A stretch of DNA of 64,000 bases from Catenulispora sp. GP43 (GCF_041260665.1 NZ_JBGCCT010000007.1:62001-126000); one strand, 5' to 3'. Positions 34,701-42,997 are shown, numbered from the stretch's first letter. Numbers and translations are program-made. Notes: generated by a model not told the origin, from the sequence alone.

Positions 34701-34963
34701 GGACCGTCGAGTCGGACGGGACTCTGCAGGCGCTGGGCAAGTGCCTCGACGTGACCAGCGCCGGCACCGCGAACGGCACGCTGGTGCAGCTGTACACCTG
34801 CAACGGAACCGTCGCGCAGGTCTGGCAGGCGCAGAGCAACGGCGAGTTGGTGAATCCGCACTCCGGCAGGTGCCTGGACGACACCGGTTCCGGTGGTTCG
34901 GGCACGCAGCTACAGATCTGGGACTGCACCGCCGGTGCCAACCAGAAGTGGCAGCTGCCCTGA
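31754..34963 (+). CDS. Exported GH3 beta-glucosidase with two ricin-type lectin modules
   Basis: About 1069 residues; ATG 31754 follows GGGAGG. A signal peptide ends near residue 37 (SGAQA). The GH3 domains (about 45-700) carry the nucleophile Asp282 in VTSDWGATH and the C-terminal GH3 motif SEGVDVGYRWYDAKGL. A fibronectin-like domain (about 610-715), an Ig-like putative domain (GLPAGVSISASGQITGTPTT) and two ricin-B/CBM13 beta-trefoils follow (each with CLD and Q-x-W repeats, e.g. VYTCNGTNSQQW). It probably releases glucose or related sugars from beta-glycosides outside the cell, with lectin domains holding polysaccharide. A strong terminator follows. Confidence 0.85.
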   Translation: MSSTARPRPGRIRVAISLAALSASVIATYSATSGAQAAPAASAASTACSWVGSSAPIPQRVSQLLSHMTLDQKVQLMTGSNGSSYVGFTPAIGALCIPAMNLEDGPAGVADGMNNVTQLPAPVDVAATFDTSAEQSFGQVIGGEEAAKGATVDLGPTINIVRDPRWGRAFESVGEDPYLNGQMGAADIRGVQSTGTMAQVKHLAAYNQETNRNTPSDDVIASDQTLQEIYEPAFQTSVQKGAASSVMCSYSTINGTYACQNPTILNTVLRQEFGFNGFVTSDWGATHAGAASVNAGLDQDMPGDSTYFGSALISAVNSGQVSQAAINTSVTRILTQDFAFGLFDKPPTGSPAATATGAADQATGEHLAEQGTVLLKNSGNVLPFGSADTSIAVIGADASTSVQSAGGGSASVNSSGTVTPLQGITSAAPAGTTVAYDSGSSSSSAAALAAKSSVAVVFVSTSESEGSDLSGIDLSSANNALISAVADANPNTIVVLNTGSAVTMPWLSSVKGVLEAWYPGQSDGTAIANILYGTTNPSGHLPVTFPTSLSQVPASTSAQWPGVNGQVQYSEGVDVGYRWYDAKGLTPLFPFGYGLSYTSFSYSNLRISSLPLGGAATVTATVTNTGSRAGADVAQLYVSDPAASGQPPRQLEGFARVNLQPGQSQTVSFPLTEQNLRYWNTSTDNWATSTGTYGISVGDADSASALTLSGTLAVAANQLGQPVSVTSPGPQEGVAGTAVSAQVTATDSTAGQTPSFTATGLPAGVSISASGQITGTPTTAGTTTVDVTATDANGAQATTSFVWTVAAASAGVPTTPLVGYQGLCLDVAAANNADGTAVQVYTCNGTNSQQWTEEADGTVHSLGKCLDIASGGTANGTAVDLYTCNGTGAQQWQPQSDGTLRNPASGRCLDDTGSGGSGTKVEIYDCSGAANQVWKSPAGSSSSTGTGQITGYQGLCVDVRSANSADGTPVQVYTCNGTNAQQWTVESDGTLQALGKCLDVTSAGTANGTLVQLYTCNGTVAQVWQAQSNGELVNPHSGRCLDDTGSGGSGTQLQIWDCTAGANQKWQLP

Positions 34964-34990
34964 TGCGCTGAGGGAGTTCGCTGATTCTTG

Positions 34991-35029
34991 CCAGCCCGCG
35001 CCGGGAAGTGCGTAAACGGCGCGGGCTGG
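34991..35029. terminator. Bidirectional terminator
   Basis: CCAGCCCGCGCCG pairs perfectly with CGGCGCGGGCTGG (13 pairs). It lies between the convergent GH3 and HxlR genes, with TTTT about 12 bases later on the plus strand. Confidence 0.8.
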
Positions 35030-35113
35030 TCTGCTCGCTGTTTTGTATGAGGCGGCAACATGAGGCGGCGAGGCCGGCCATTGTCGGCCGCCGCCGCCGC
35101 CGGCCGTGCCGTG

Positions 35114-35533
35114 TCAGCCCGTTCGCACGGCGCGGGCGTCGTATTCCTCGCGGGCGGCCAGGACGTCCGTGGTGTGTTCCAGCGACCAGTCCGTCAGGGC
35201 TTTGAGAGGGCCTCGGAGCGTCACGCCCAGCGGAGTCAGGCTGTACTCCACGCGTACCGGCACTTCGGGGTAGACCGTCCGCACGACGAGGCCGTCGCGT
35301 TCCAGGGCGCGCAGCGTCTGGGTGAGCATCTTCTCGCTGACGCCCGCCAGCTGCTTGCGCAACTGGGTGAAACGGGACGTCCCGTGCCGGCCGAGCTCGC
35401 CGAGGACCAGGATCGACCACTTGTCGCCGATCCGGTCGAGCAGGTCCCGGGACGGGCAGCCGCGCTCGTACGGGTCCCACGACGGGGCCGATGTCGCCTC
35501 GGTCACGGTGTGGACGGACGCCACAGCGCTCAC
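35114..35533 (-). CDS. HxlR-family transcriptional regulator
   Basis: A 139-residue winged-helix regulator. The core CPSRDLLDRIGDKWSILVLG, with RFTQLRKQLAGVSEKMLTQT, LRALERDGLVVRTVYPEVP and VEYSLTPLG, is diagnostic of HxlR proteins, which often sense redox or aldehyde stress. It is divergent from the NmrA-type oxidoreductase at 35651, the usual arrangement for a repressor and its target. GTGGCTAC repeats between them are the likely binding sites. Confidence 0.9.
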   Translation of the reverse strand: MSAVASVHTVTEATSAPSWDPYERGCPSRDLLDRIGDKWSILVLGELGRHGTSRFTQLRKQLAGVSEKMLTQTLRALERDGLVVRTVYPEVPVRVEYSLTPLGVTLRGPLKALTDWSLEHTTDVLAAREEYDARAVRTG

Positions 35534-35551
35534 CTCATTTCTTTCCTCAGG

Positions 35552-35578
35552 GTGGCTACCTTACCGAAAAGTGGCTAC
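35552..35578. promoter_or_regulatory. Repeat operator between HxlR and oxidoreductase genes
   Basis: GTGGCTAC occurs at 35552-35559 and 35571-35578, 19 bases apart, separated by CTTACCGAAAA. The position fits HxlR-mediated control of both divergent genes. Confidence 0.5.
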
Positions 35579-35650
35579 TTCCCGTCGGTGAGCCAGCAGG
35601 TCAACCTGGGTGAGTGCCGCGGAGGGCCGCGGCGGAAACGAGGATCACCG

Positions 35651-36508
35651 ATGTCAATCGTCGTCACCGGAGCCACGGGCCACCTGGGCCGGCTCACCGT
35701 CGAGGCGTTGCTGCGGCGCGGGGTGCCGGCCTCCGGGATCGTCGCGACCGGGCGGGACGTGGCCGCGATCAAGGACCTGGCCGACCGCGGGGTCGTGGTG
35801 CGCCGGGCCGACTTCGCCGACCCGGACAGCCTCGCGGCGGCCTTCGCGGGCGCGGACAAGCTGCTGCTGGTCTCGGCGTCGGTGCCGGTCGAGGAGCGCT
35901 CGGCCAACCACCGGCGGGCCGTCGACGCGGCGCTGGCCGCGGGGGTGTCGCTGGTGGCGTACACGAGCATGGTGCGGGCCGACACGACCGCCACGCTCAT
36001 CGGCGTCACCCACCGCGAGACGGAGGAGTACCTGCGCGAGCGCGAGGTGCCCAGCGTGATGCTGCGCAACGGCTGGTACCTGGAGAACTACACCGATCAG
36101 CTGCCGGTGATGCTCCGGCACGGCGGCTTCGTCGGGGCCGCCGGCCAGGGCCGGATCAGCGCGGCCTCGCGCGCGGACTACGCCGACGCGGCCGCGGTGG
36201 TGCTGACCACCGACGGGCACGGCGGCAAGGTGTACGAGCTGGTCGGCGACACGGCGTTCACGCTGGCCGAGCTGGCCGCGGCGATCTCGGCCGCCGTCGG
36301 GCAGCCGATCGGCTACACCGACCTGTCGGCGGACGCGTTCGCTCAGGTGCTGGTGGACGCCGGCGTGCCGGCCGCGGTGGCGCCCTATCTCGCCGACGCC
36401 GACCTGGGGTTGGGCCGGGGCGAGTTGTACGGCGACGCCGACGATCTGCGGCGTCTGATCGGCCGGCCGACCGTCTCCTTGGCCGAGGCGATCGCTGCGG
36501 CGCTGTAG
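35651..36508 (+). CDS. NmrA-like NAD(P)-dependent oxidoreductase (QorB type)
   Basis: A 285-residue Rossmann-fold enzyme of the atypical short-chain type. It opens with the nucleotide motif VVTGATGHLGRLTVEALLRR and includes LVAYTSMVRAD and LRNGWYLENYTDQL, typical of quinone-oxidoreductase QorB/NmrA relatives. Such enzymes bind NADPH and reduce quinones or act as redox sensors. ATG 35651 is chosen as the first start preceding the nucleotide motif. HxlR control is likely from the divergent layout. Confidence 0.85.
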   Translation: MSIVVTGATGHLGRLTVEALLRRGVPASGIVATGRDVAAIKDLADRGVVVRRADFADPDSLAAAFAGADKLLLVSASVPVEERSANHRRAVDAALAAGVSLVAYTSMVRADTTATLIGVTHRETEEYLREREVPSVMLRNGWYLENYTDQLPVMLRHGGFVGAAGQGRISAASRADYADAAAVVLTTDGHGGKVYELVGDTAFTLAELAAAISAAVGQPIGYTDLSADAFAQVLVDAGVPAAVAPYLADADLGLGRGELYGDADDLRRLIGRPTVSLAEAIAAAL

Positions 36509-36652
36509 GTCACAGATATCAGGCCCCTGCTACCGGCTGAGATCCGTCGCGCCGGAGACGGCCGCGGAAATGATCTATCCTCCAGACAACCCAACAGAGC
36601 CCCACCCTCGTCGATACGACGGCAAACGGGTTTCCATGAAGGGCAGGGGTGG

Positions 36653-37168
36653 ATGCGGGGACCGGATGAGGCGGAGTTCGACGAACTCGTCGCCGGGCGG
36701 GCGCACGCGTTGCGGCGGACCGCCTATCTGATGTGCGGGGACTGGCACCAGGCGGAGGACCTGGTGCAGGTCACCTTCATGAAGCTGCATGCCTCCTGGC
36801 ACCGGATCCGGCGTCAGGAGGCGTTCGACGCGTACCTGCGCAAGACGCTGCTGCGGGCCTGTATCGACGAGAAGCGGCGGGCGCGGTGGCGGCGGGAGGC
36901 GCCCACGGATGTGCTGCCGGAGGTGGTCGATCCGGCGCCGGAGCCGGACGGGGTGCGTGCCGTGCTGGTCGCCGGGCTGCGGAAGTTGCCGCCCAGGCAG
37001 CGGGCGACGCTGGTGCTGCGGTACTTCGAGGACCTGAGCGTGGAGGAGACCGCCCGGGCCCTGGGCTGTTCGACCGGAACCGTGAAGAGCCAGACGTCCA
37101 AGGGCCTGACGGCCCTGCGCGCCATCGTCGACCCGGCCCATCTCGCACGGACGGAGGAACTCGCGTGA
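36653..37168 (+). CDS. ECF sigma factor, SigE-like group
   Basis: A 171-residue sigma-70-family extracytoplasmic-function factor. Region 2 carries LRRTAYLMCGDWHQAEDLVQ, then TFMKLHASW; region 4 carries LPPRQRATLVLRYFEDLSVE, then ALGCSTGTVKSQTSKGL. It directs RNA polymerase to specific stress or envelope promoters. ATG 36653 follows GGCAGGGG. Its end overlaps the next gene (GTGA), implying coupled translation with a membrane-anchored partner that may act as its anti-sigma factor. Confidence 0.9.
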   Translation: MRGPDEAEFDELVAGRAHALRRTAYLMCGDWHQAEDLVQVTFMKLHASWHRIRRQEAFDAYLRKTLLRACIDEKRRARWRREAPTDVLPEVVDPAPEPDGVRAVLVAGLRKLPPRQRATLVLRYFEDLSVEETARALGCSTGTVKSQTSKGLTALRAIVDPAHLARTEELA

Positions 37169-38664
37169 ACGACCAGGACTGGATGCAGGACATGTTCGCC
37201 CGGTCGCGCCGCGAGGCCGAGCCGGGGTGGACGCCGGACAGCGCGGCGATCGCGGTGGGCGGACGGCGCCGGCGGCGGCTGCGGGCCGTCTCGGTCGGCG
37301 GGGGCGCGGTCGGGGCGCTGGCCGTGACGGCCGCCGTGGTGATCGGGCTCGGGGGGTTCGGGGGCGCCCTGTCCTCCGCGCCGCCGCCGGCGACTCCGCA
37401 CTCCACCAGTGTCTTCGACTACGCCTCCTTGGCGGTCAACGGCTCCGGCAACCCGACGGCGAACGTCCTGCCGGTGTCGGCGGTGGACAAGATGTCCGGC
37501 CTGATCGACGCGCTGGACCCCACACATGCCCACCTGCGGAACCTGGAGGTCGCCGACATGCGGCGGGTGCCCACGTATCGCACCGTCGGCGACGGCAGCT
37601 CGGCGGTCAAGGGGATCGTCGCGATCACGGCCACCTCCGTCTACACGGCCGACGGCACGGTCCCGGCGCCGGACGCGGCGGGTCCGAACGGCAGCCTGGC
37701 CATCACCGTCGCGGCGAACGCCGACCAGCTGGGCAGTGTCCCGTTCCACACGCCGGACGTCAGCACCGAGAACGTCCCGTGCGGCTACATGCTGCAGAAC
37801 GCCTTCCAGGACACGCCGCCGCAGCACGACGCGCACTGGTCGCGGTGCGTCTCGACCCCGCTTCCCGACGGCTCGAAGGTCGACAGCACCTCGACGCCGG
37901 ACGGCCAGGGCACGGTGTCGGTGGCGGTCCGGGAGTATCCGAACGGCGGCGGCGGGATCGTCCTGGTCTGGATCGACTACGCCAACGAGCAGACCACCGT
38001 CACCGACCCGACCCGGATCGACCAGGCGCCGGATCCGTCGGTGGTGCTGAAGCCGAACCCGGTCGGCGAGAAGGAACTGGCCGCGATCCTGGCGGCCCCG
38101 CAGTTCGGCCCGACGGGAAAGCCCAAGCCCGTCGGCAGCGGTCCGAAGCAGTTCTTGAAGACCGGAGACCTCGGCGCCGACGCCGTCTACGTCCCGGACT
38201 CGTCCGGCGGCGGCACCGGCGACCTGCCGATGGACAACGGCTGCGAGTACAAGGACATCAACCCGCTGGCCAAGTCCGGCCGGATGGCCCGCTACACGGT
38301 GACCGTGCCGGACGGGAGGAACCTGACGGTCACAGAGCTCGAATACCCGCTGGTGCACGGAACCGGAGCGGCGGCCATGGCCACGGCGCGCAGCCAGGCC
38401 AAGGGCGGTTGCGACCAGAGCAGCCAGCTGTACTCCAAGGACACCGTCACCGACCTCCCGGCGGGTATCGGCGACGAGGCGTTCATCGAGAACGGCGTCG
38501 GAACCGACGCGGTCACGGTGTGGATGCGGTTCGGGGACACGATTCTGCGCGTCGATGTCACCGGGGGGCAGGCCGCCATGCCCGACCTGTCGTCTCCGGC
38601 CGACCAGGCGTGGCTGCGGAACGTCGCCAGGGCCGTCGCCGGGCACTGGACCGCGAAGGACTGA
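37165..38664 (+). CDS. Membrane-anchored partner of the ECF sigma factor
   Basis: A 499-residue protein from GTG 37165, overlapping the sigma gene by 4 bases and preceded by GGAGGAA. A short cytoplasmic N-terminus (about 50 residues, MQDMFARSRREAEPGWTPD) precedes a single membrane helix (VGGGAVGALAVTAAVVIGL). A large Ser/Gly/Pro-rich outside domain follows with no known motif. The layout is that of single-pass anti-sigma or sensor partners, though no ZAS motif (HxxxCxxC) is present. Role inferred from context. Confidence 0.65.
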   Translation: MNDQDWMQDMFARSRREAEPGWTPDSAAIAVGGRRRRRLRAVSVGGGAVGALAVTAAVVIGLGGFGGALSSAPPPATPHSTSVFDYASLAVNGSGNPTANVLPVSAVDKMSGLIDALDPTHAHLRNLEVADMRRVPTYRTVGDGSSAVKGIVAITATSVYTADGTVPAPDAAGPNGSLAITVAANADQLGSVPFHTPDVSTENVPCGYMLQNAFQDTPPQHDAHWSRCVSTPLPDGSKVDSTSTPDGQGTVSVAVREYPNGGGGIVLVWIDYANEQTTVTDPTRIDQAPDPSVVLKPNPVGEKELAAILAAPQFGPTGKPKPVGSGPKQFLKTGDLGADAVYVPDSSGGGTGDLPMDNGCEYKDINPLAKSGRMARYTVTVPDGRNLTVTELEYPLVHGTGAAAMATARSQAKGGCDQSSQLYSKDTVTDLPAGIGDEAFIENGVGTDAVTVWMRFGDTILRVDVTGGQAAMPDLSSPADQAWLRNVARAVAGHWTAKD

Positions 38665-38685
38665 CCAGGGACGGAAGCACTGGAG

Positions 38686-38712
38686 CGCGCCGGTCCGGAC
38701 GGGGCCGGCGCG
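38686..38712 (+). terminator. Terminator after the ECF operon
   Basis: CGCGCCGG at 38686-38693 pairs with CCGGCGCG at 38705-38712, followed by TTCT. It lies 22 bases after the stop at 38664. Confidence 0.6.
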
Positions 38713-38745
38713 TTCTGCCGTCCGCGGGGTCTCACTGCGCAAGAA

Positions 38746-38763
38746 GCTCTGAAAATGCTCTGA
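38746..38763 (+). promoter_or_regulatory. Heptamer direct repeat with 11-base spacing
   Basis: GCTCTGA occurs at 38746-38752 and 38757-38763, separated by AAAT. Direct heptamers at 11-base spacing are typical targets of OmpR/PhoP-type winged-helix regulators and of SARPs. An OmpR-type regulator is encoded downstream (44312). This is the likely control site of the oxidative operon. Confidence 0.5.
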
Positions 38764-38835
38764 ATTTCCGTCGCCATGCTCCACCCCGTACGAGGGTGCA
38801 CCCGCGCCACACGGAGCATTCGGAAGGACAGCAGC

Positions 38836-40437
38836 GTGACCGAGTCCGCGATGACCGACACCGCGATGATCGACCCCGAACTCTACGACCACCTCGTCAT
38901 CGGAGCCGGGCCCGCCGGCCTCCAACTGGCCCGGCATCTGCACGAGTCCGGAAGCCGCTACACGGTGCTGGAGGCCGGAGATGCCCCCGGCACGTTCTTC
39001 AGCACCTTCCCGCGGCACCGGACCCTGATCTCGTCCAACAAGCCGCACACCGGGACCGACGACCCGGAGCTGAACCTGCGGATGGACTGGAACTCGCTCC
39101 TGTCCGACGACCCGCGGTTGCTGTTCACCCGCTACACCGAGCGCTACTTCCCGCCGGCCGACGTGTTCGTCCAGTACCTCGCCGACTTCGCGGCCGCGTC
39201 TAAGCTGGACGTCCACTACGGCACGCGCGTCGCGCGCATCGAGCGGCCCGAGGCCGACGGCCCCTTCACCGTCACCGCGCAGGACGGCGGCGTGCGCCGC
39301 GCGGCCGTCGTGATCGTGGCCACCGGCGTGTCAAAGCCCTACATCCCGCCGATCCCCGGCATCGAGCACGCCGAACAGTACGCGACGATGACCGTCGACC
39401 CGGCGGACTTCACCGACCAGCGGGTGCTGATCCTGGGCAAGGGGAACTCGGCGTTCGAGACCGCCGACAACCTGATCGAGAAGGCCGCGGTGATCCATGT
39501 AGCCGGCCCCGACGGGGTGCGACTGGCCTGGAAGACGCACTATGTCGGCCACCTGCGCGCGGTGAACAACAACTTCCTGGACACCTACCAGCTCAAGTCG
39601 CAGAACGCGATCCTCGACGGCGAGGTGCTGGACATCATCCCGCAGCCCGGCGGCGGGTTCGTCGTGCGGTTCTCCTTCGTCCGGGCCGACGAGGTCGTCA
39701 AGGAGCTGTACTACGACCGGATCCTGTGCTGCACCGGCTTCCGGCTGGACACCGAGCCGTTCGCGCCCGAGTGCTCGCCGGCCCTGATGTACAAGGACCG
39801 CTTCGCCGAGCTGACCTCGGCCTTCGAGTCGGTGAACGTCCCGGGCCTGTACTTCGCCGGAACGCTGATGCAGCAACGCGATTTCAAGAAGGCGACCAGC
39901 GGCTTCATCCACGGCTTCCGCTACACCGTCAGGGCCCTGAGCCGCATCCTGGACCAGCGCGGGGCGGATCGGAAGGGCTGGCCGCACCGGGAGATCGCCG
40001 CGACGCCGGAAGCGTTGGCCGAGGCGACGATCGAGCGCGTCAACCGGAGCTCGGCGCTGTGGCAGCAGTTCAGCGTCATGGCCGACGTGATCCTGATCCC
40101 GGCCGGCGGGCAGGCACGGTACTTCGAGGAGGTGCCGGTCGGCTACGCGCTCGATGGCGGGCTCGAAGCCGACGGACTGCTGATCGCGGTGACCTTGGAG
40201 TACGGGCCCGACCACGACAAGGTGGACCGGTTCGACGTGACGGTCAAGCGCACCGCGCAGGACGACCCGGAAACGGCGCACGACGCCGCGTATCTGCACC
40301 CTGTCATCCGCGTGTACCGCGACGGCAAGGTGCTGGCCGAGCACCACCTCGCCGAGAACCTGGAGAACCACTGGGACGGCGAGGCCACGCATCGCGCGCC
40401 GCTGGTCGCCTTCTTCGAAAAGGTGGCGACGCTGTGA
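38836..40437 (+). CDS. Flavin monooxygenase-like oxidoreductase
   Basis: A 533-residue FAD enzyme; GTG 38836 follows GGAAGGA. The FAD-binding motif is LVIGAGPAGLQLARHLHESG, and a second nucleotide fold has VLILGKGNSAFETADNL, as in flavin-containing and Baeyer-Villiger-type monooxygenases and FOXRED2-like proteins. An extra C-terminal domain (about 400-530) is not typical of short monooxygenases. It probably oxygenates or oxidises a small molecule using NADPH. First gene of an overlapping four-gene operon. Confidence 0.8.
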   Translation: MTESAMTDTAMIDPELYDHLVIGAGPAGLQLARHLHESGSRYTVLEAGDAPGTFFSTFPRHRTLISSNKPHTGTDDPELNLRMDWNSLLSDDPRLLFTRYTERYFPPADVFVQYLADFAAASKLDVHYGTRVARIERPEADGPFTVTAQDGGVRRAAVVIVATGVSKPYIPPIPGIEHAEQYATMTVDPADFTDQRVLILGKGNSAFETADNLIEKAAVIHVAGPDGVRLAWKTHYVGHLRAVNNNFLDTYQLKSQNAILDGEVLDIIPQPGGGFVVRFSFVRADEVVKELYYDRILCCTGFRLDTEPFAPECSPALMYKDRFAELTSAFESVNVPGLYFAGTLMQQRDFKKATSGFIHGFRYTVRALSRILDQRGADRKGWPHREIAATPEALAEATIERVNRSSALWQQFSVMADVILIPAGGQARYFEEVPVGYALDGGLEADGLLIAVTLEYGPDHDKVDRFDVTVKRTAQDDPETAHDAAYLHPVIRVYRDGKVLAEHHLAENLENHWDGEATHRAPLVAFFEKVATL

Positions 40438-41603
40438 GCGTCACCGCCACAGAAGCGCCGGCCTCTGCCTCTGCCTCTGCCTCGGCCTCCGCCTCCGCCC
40501 CGGCCATCGAGCTCGACGACCTGATCAGCGTCCGCGAGTTCGAGGCCGTGGCCGCGCTGCGCATGGACCCGGTCCACTACGACTACGTGGCCGGCGGCGC
40601 GCGCGACGAGGTCACCGTGCGCGCCAACGAGGACGGTTTCGCGCGGCTCAGCCTGCTGCCGCGCGTCCTGCGCGGCAGCGCGCAGCGCGATCTGTCCGTC
40701 ACCTTGTTCGGCGCGCGCTCCTCGATGCCCGTGCTGATCTCGCCGACCGCGTTCCACCGCCTGGTCTGCGCCGAGGGCGAGATCGCCACCGCCCGGGCCG
40801 CCGCGCGCGCCGGCACGATCATGATCGCGAGCATGGCGAGCACCGTCGCGGTCGGGGAGGTGGCCGCCGCCGCGCGCGCCGCCGCCCCCGACGGCGACCC
40901 GACCCTGTGGTTCCAGCTGTATCTGCAGCCTGATCTGGACGACACCACCGCGCTGATCGCCCGCGCCACCGCCGCCGGCTGCCGGGCGCTGGTGGTCACC
41001 GTCGACTCACCGGTGCTCGGGGCCAACGAGCGCAACCAGCGCAACCGCTTCCACGACCTGCCGCCCGGCATGGCCTGCGAGAACCTGCGCAACCTGCGCG
41101 GCGACGAGCCGGGGAACGTGCGGCAGATCGCGATGTCGCCGGAGCTGTCGTGGGAGCACATCGACTGGCTGCGCGCGCACACGGACCTGCCGATCCTGCT
41201 CAAGGGGGTCCTGCACCCCGAGGACGCGCGGATCGCGGTCGCGCGCGGCGTCGATGGTCTGCTGCTGTCCAACCACGGCGGCCGGCAGCTCGACACCGTG
41301 CCGGCCACGATCGACCTGCTGCCGGAGTTCGTCGCGGCGGTGGACGGCAGCGTCCCGGTGCTGCTGGACGGCGGCGTGCGGCGCGGCACCGACGTGGTCA
41401 AGGCGCTGGCCCTGGGCGCCGCGGCGGTGGGCGTCGGTCGTCCGGTCGTCTGGGGCCTGGCCGCCGCGGGCGAGCGGGGGGCCGCGCGGGTGCTGGAGCT
41501 GCTGCGCGACGAGGTGGACCACACGGTCGCGCTGTGCGGCGCGCGCGGCCTGGCCGACCTCACACCCGACCTGGTCCGGCCCGCGGCCGGGAGCCGCCGG
41601 TGA
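40434..41603 (+). CDS. FMN-dependent alpha-hydroxyacid oxidase
   Basis: A 389-residue TIM-barrel enzyme of the lactate/glycolate oxidase family. After an Ala-Ser repeat tail, the FMN domain shows YDYVAGGARDEVTVRANEDG, VLISPTAFHRLVCAEGE and the catalytic HGGRQLD with His and Arg; the Lys of LLKGV is also present. It oxidises an alpha-hydroxy acid to the keto acid, producing hydrogen peroxide with oxygen, or acts as a dehydrogenase. GTG 40434 overlaps the preceding stop. Confidence 0.88.
   Translation: MSVTATEAPASASASASASASAPAIELDDLISVREFEAVAALRMDPVHYDYVAGGARDEVTVRANEDGFARLSLLPRVLRGSAQRDLSVTLFGARSSMPVLISPTAFHRLVCAEGEIATARAAARAGTIMIASMASTVAVGEVAAAARAAAPDGDPTLWFQLYLQPDLDDTTALIARATAAGCRALVVTVDSPVLGANERNQRNRFHDLPPGMACENLRNLRGDEPGNVRQIAMSPELSWEHIDWLRAHTDLPILLKGVLHPEDARIAVARGVDGLLLSNHGGRQLDTVPATIDLLPEFVAAVDGSVPVLLDGGVRRGTDVVKALALGAAAVGVGRPVVWGLAAAGERGAARVLELLRDEVDHTVALCGARGLADLTPDLVRPAAGSRR
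40461..40499 (+). repeat. Hexanucleotide repeat encoding Ala-Ser dipeptides
   Basis: Six and a half units of GCCTCT-like hexamers encode (Ala-Ser)n just after the start of the FMN oxidase gene. Length changes by whole hexamers would not shift the frame, so it most likely forms a flexible tail. Confidence 0.8.
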
Positions 41604-42997
41604 GCCAGGCGGCCTGGAGCTGGTGGGTGGCTGCCGCGCTGGCCGTGGCGGTGCTGGCGAGCCTGCCCTACTGGCTGCCGGGCGTCGTGGTGGGTCTTCG
41701 AGTCCGGATATTCGCCCTCGTCAACGGTGATGAGGGCATTCCGGTGCCGGGCAAGGTGGTCGGCACCGATGATTTCAAGCGCGTGTACGCCGATCCGGCC
41801 GCCGACGGACGCAGCCGGGGAGCGGCCTTGTCGGACCTGTTCTGGTACTGGCTGGCGCCGGGGCCGGAGGTCCATCAGGAACACCTCGAGCCCGGGCCCC
41901 GCTATGACGATGTCGCCCGCACCACGCGTCGGACGATCGCGCGGCTGCGCAAGGACGACTGGGAAGAGCTGGTCGCCCGCTGCGCGGCGCGTGAGTTCGA
42001 CCGGCTGGACGGTGCGGCCGGAGTCTCCGACAGGGCGCGCGTCGTCCGGCTGCGCGACGCGATGATGCCGCTGTGGGCCTCGGTCTACTACGAGGTCGTC
42101 TTCGACGAGCCGTGCCCGCCGCAGGCCCGCGATCTGATCGTGGCCAACGCGAACGACGTCGTCAGCGCCCTGAAATGCACGCGCCTGCGCCACATGCGAC
42201 GCCGCGACCGGCTCACGCGCTACCTGCGCGGCCGGATCGCCGACGGCGCCGTGCCCCATGGCCTGCCGGCGACTCTGAGCGAGCAGGAACAGGCCTACTA
42301 CCTTCAGGGCACGTACTTCAACACGGCCGTGGTGCAGATGTCCGAGGGCATGGCGCATCTGCTGCTGGCCATCGCGGCCCGGCCGGAGTTGCAGCGCCGG
42401 CTGCGGGAGAACCAGGATCCTGCGTTGCTGGACCGGGTGATCGACGAGACCCTGCGCGTCTACCCCCTGTTCGGCGTCGCGCACCGGATCACCACGGCGC
42501 AGATCGCGCTCGGCGAGACGGCGATCCCCGCCGGATCGGTGCTGCTGTTCAACTACGCCGAGTACCACCACGCCGGCGGGCCCGACGCGGCCGAGTTCGA
42601 TCCGGACCGCTGGCTGCGCGAGCACCTGGCGCAGGTCAACAACATCCCCTTCGGGATCAGCGCGAACCGTCCCTGCCCGGCGCGCGGCATCGCGCCGCTC
42701 ACCATGCGAGTCGCCGCGGCCGAGGTGCTGCGGCGCTATGCGCTGTCCACATCGGCGGGCCACACGCGCTCGCTGCCGAACCGCGGTCCGTGTCTGCTGA
42801 CGCCGCTGGCCGCCGACCGGCCGGACGACGAGCCGCGCCGTCCGGCCGCGCGGCTGGCGCTGCTGCGTGTGCGCGACCGCTGGGAAGACGTGTGGCGCAG
42901 CCTGGTCCAGCTCGTGCTCGGCACGTACATGGTCTGGGACGCGCGCCGCCTTCGCCTGTGCCGGAACTACTTCGCCGCCCAGGAGGCCGAGCAATGA
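41600..42997 (+). CDS. Membrane-anchored cytochrome P450 with an unusual heme motif
   Basis: A 465-residue P450; GTG 41600 overlaps the preceding stop. It has an N-terminal hydrophobic segment (WWVAAALAVAVLASLPYWL), uncommon in bacterial P450s, which suggests membrane association. The K-helix is seen as DETLRVYPLFGVAHR (E-x-x-R). The heme loop reads PFGISANRPCPARG with Cys359 as the axial ligand, differing from the usual F-x-x-G-x-x-x-C-x-G in spacing. The I-helix motif (A/G-G-x-D/E-T) is hard to find. It likely hydroxylates or cross-links a substrate in this operon. Confidence 0.8.
   Translation: MSQAAWSWWVAAALAVAVLASLPYWLPGVVVGLRVRIFALVNGDEGIPVPGKVVGTDDFKRVYADPAADGRSRGAALSDLFWYWLAPGPEVHQEHLEPGPRYDDVARTTRRTIARLRKDDWEELVARCAAREFDRLDGAAGVSDRARVVRLRDAMMPLWASVYYEVVFDEPCPPQARDLIVANANDVVSALKCTRLRHMRRRDRLTRYLRGRIADGAVPHGLPATLSEQEQAYYLQGTYFNTAVVQMSEGMAHLLLAIAARPELQRRLRENQDPALLDRVIDETLRVYPLFGVAHRITTAQIALGETAIPAGSVLLFNYAEYHHAGGPDAAEFDPDRWLREHLAQVNNIPFGISANRPCPARGIAPLTMRVAAAEVLRRYALSTSAGHTRSLPNRGPCLLTPLAADRPDDEPRRPAARLALLRVRDRWEDVWRSLVQLVLGTYMVWDARRLRLCRNYFAAQEAEQ

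Noticed and set aside
31850..34861. A 1003-residue open frame on the minus strand
   Set aside because: It lies entirely antisense to the GH3 gene, has Arg/Gly/Val-rich random-looking sequence and no domain; typical of high-GC DNA.
40461..40499. Phase-variation tract
   Set aside because: The unit is six bases, so slippage keeps the reading frame and only changes the Ala-Ser tail length.
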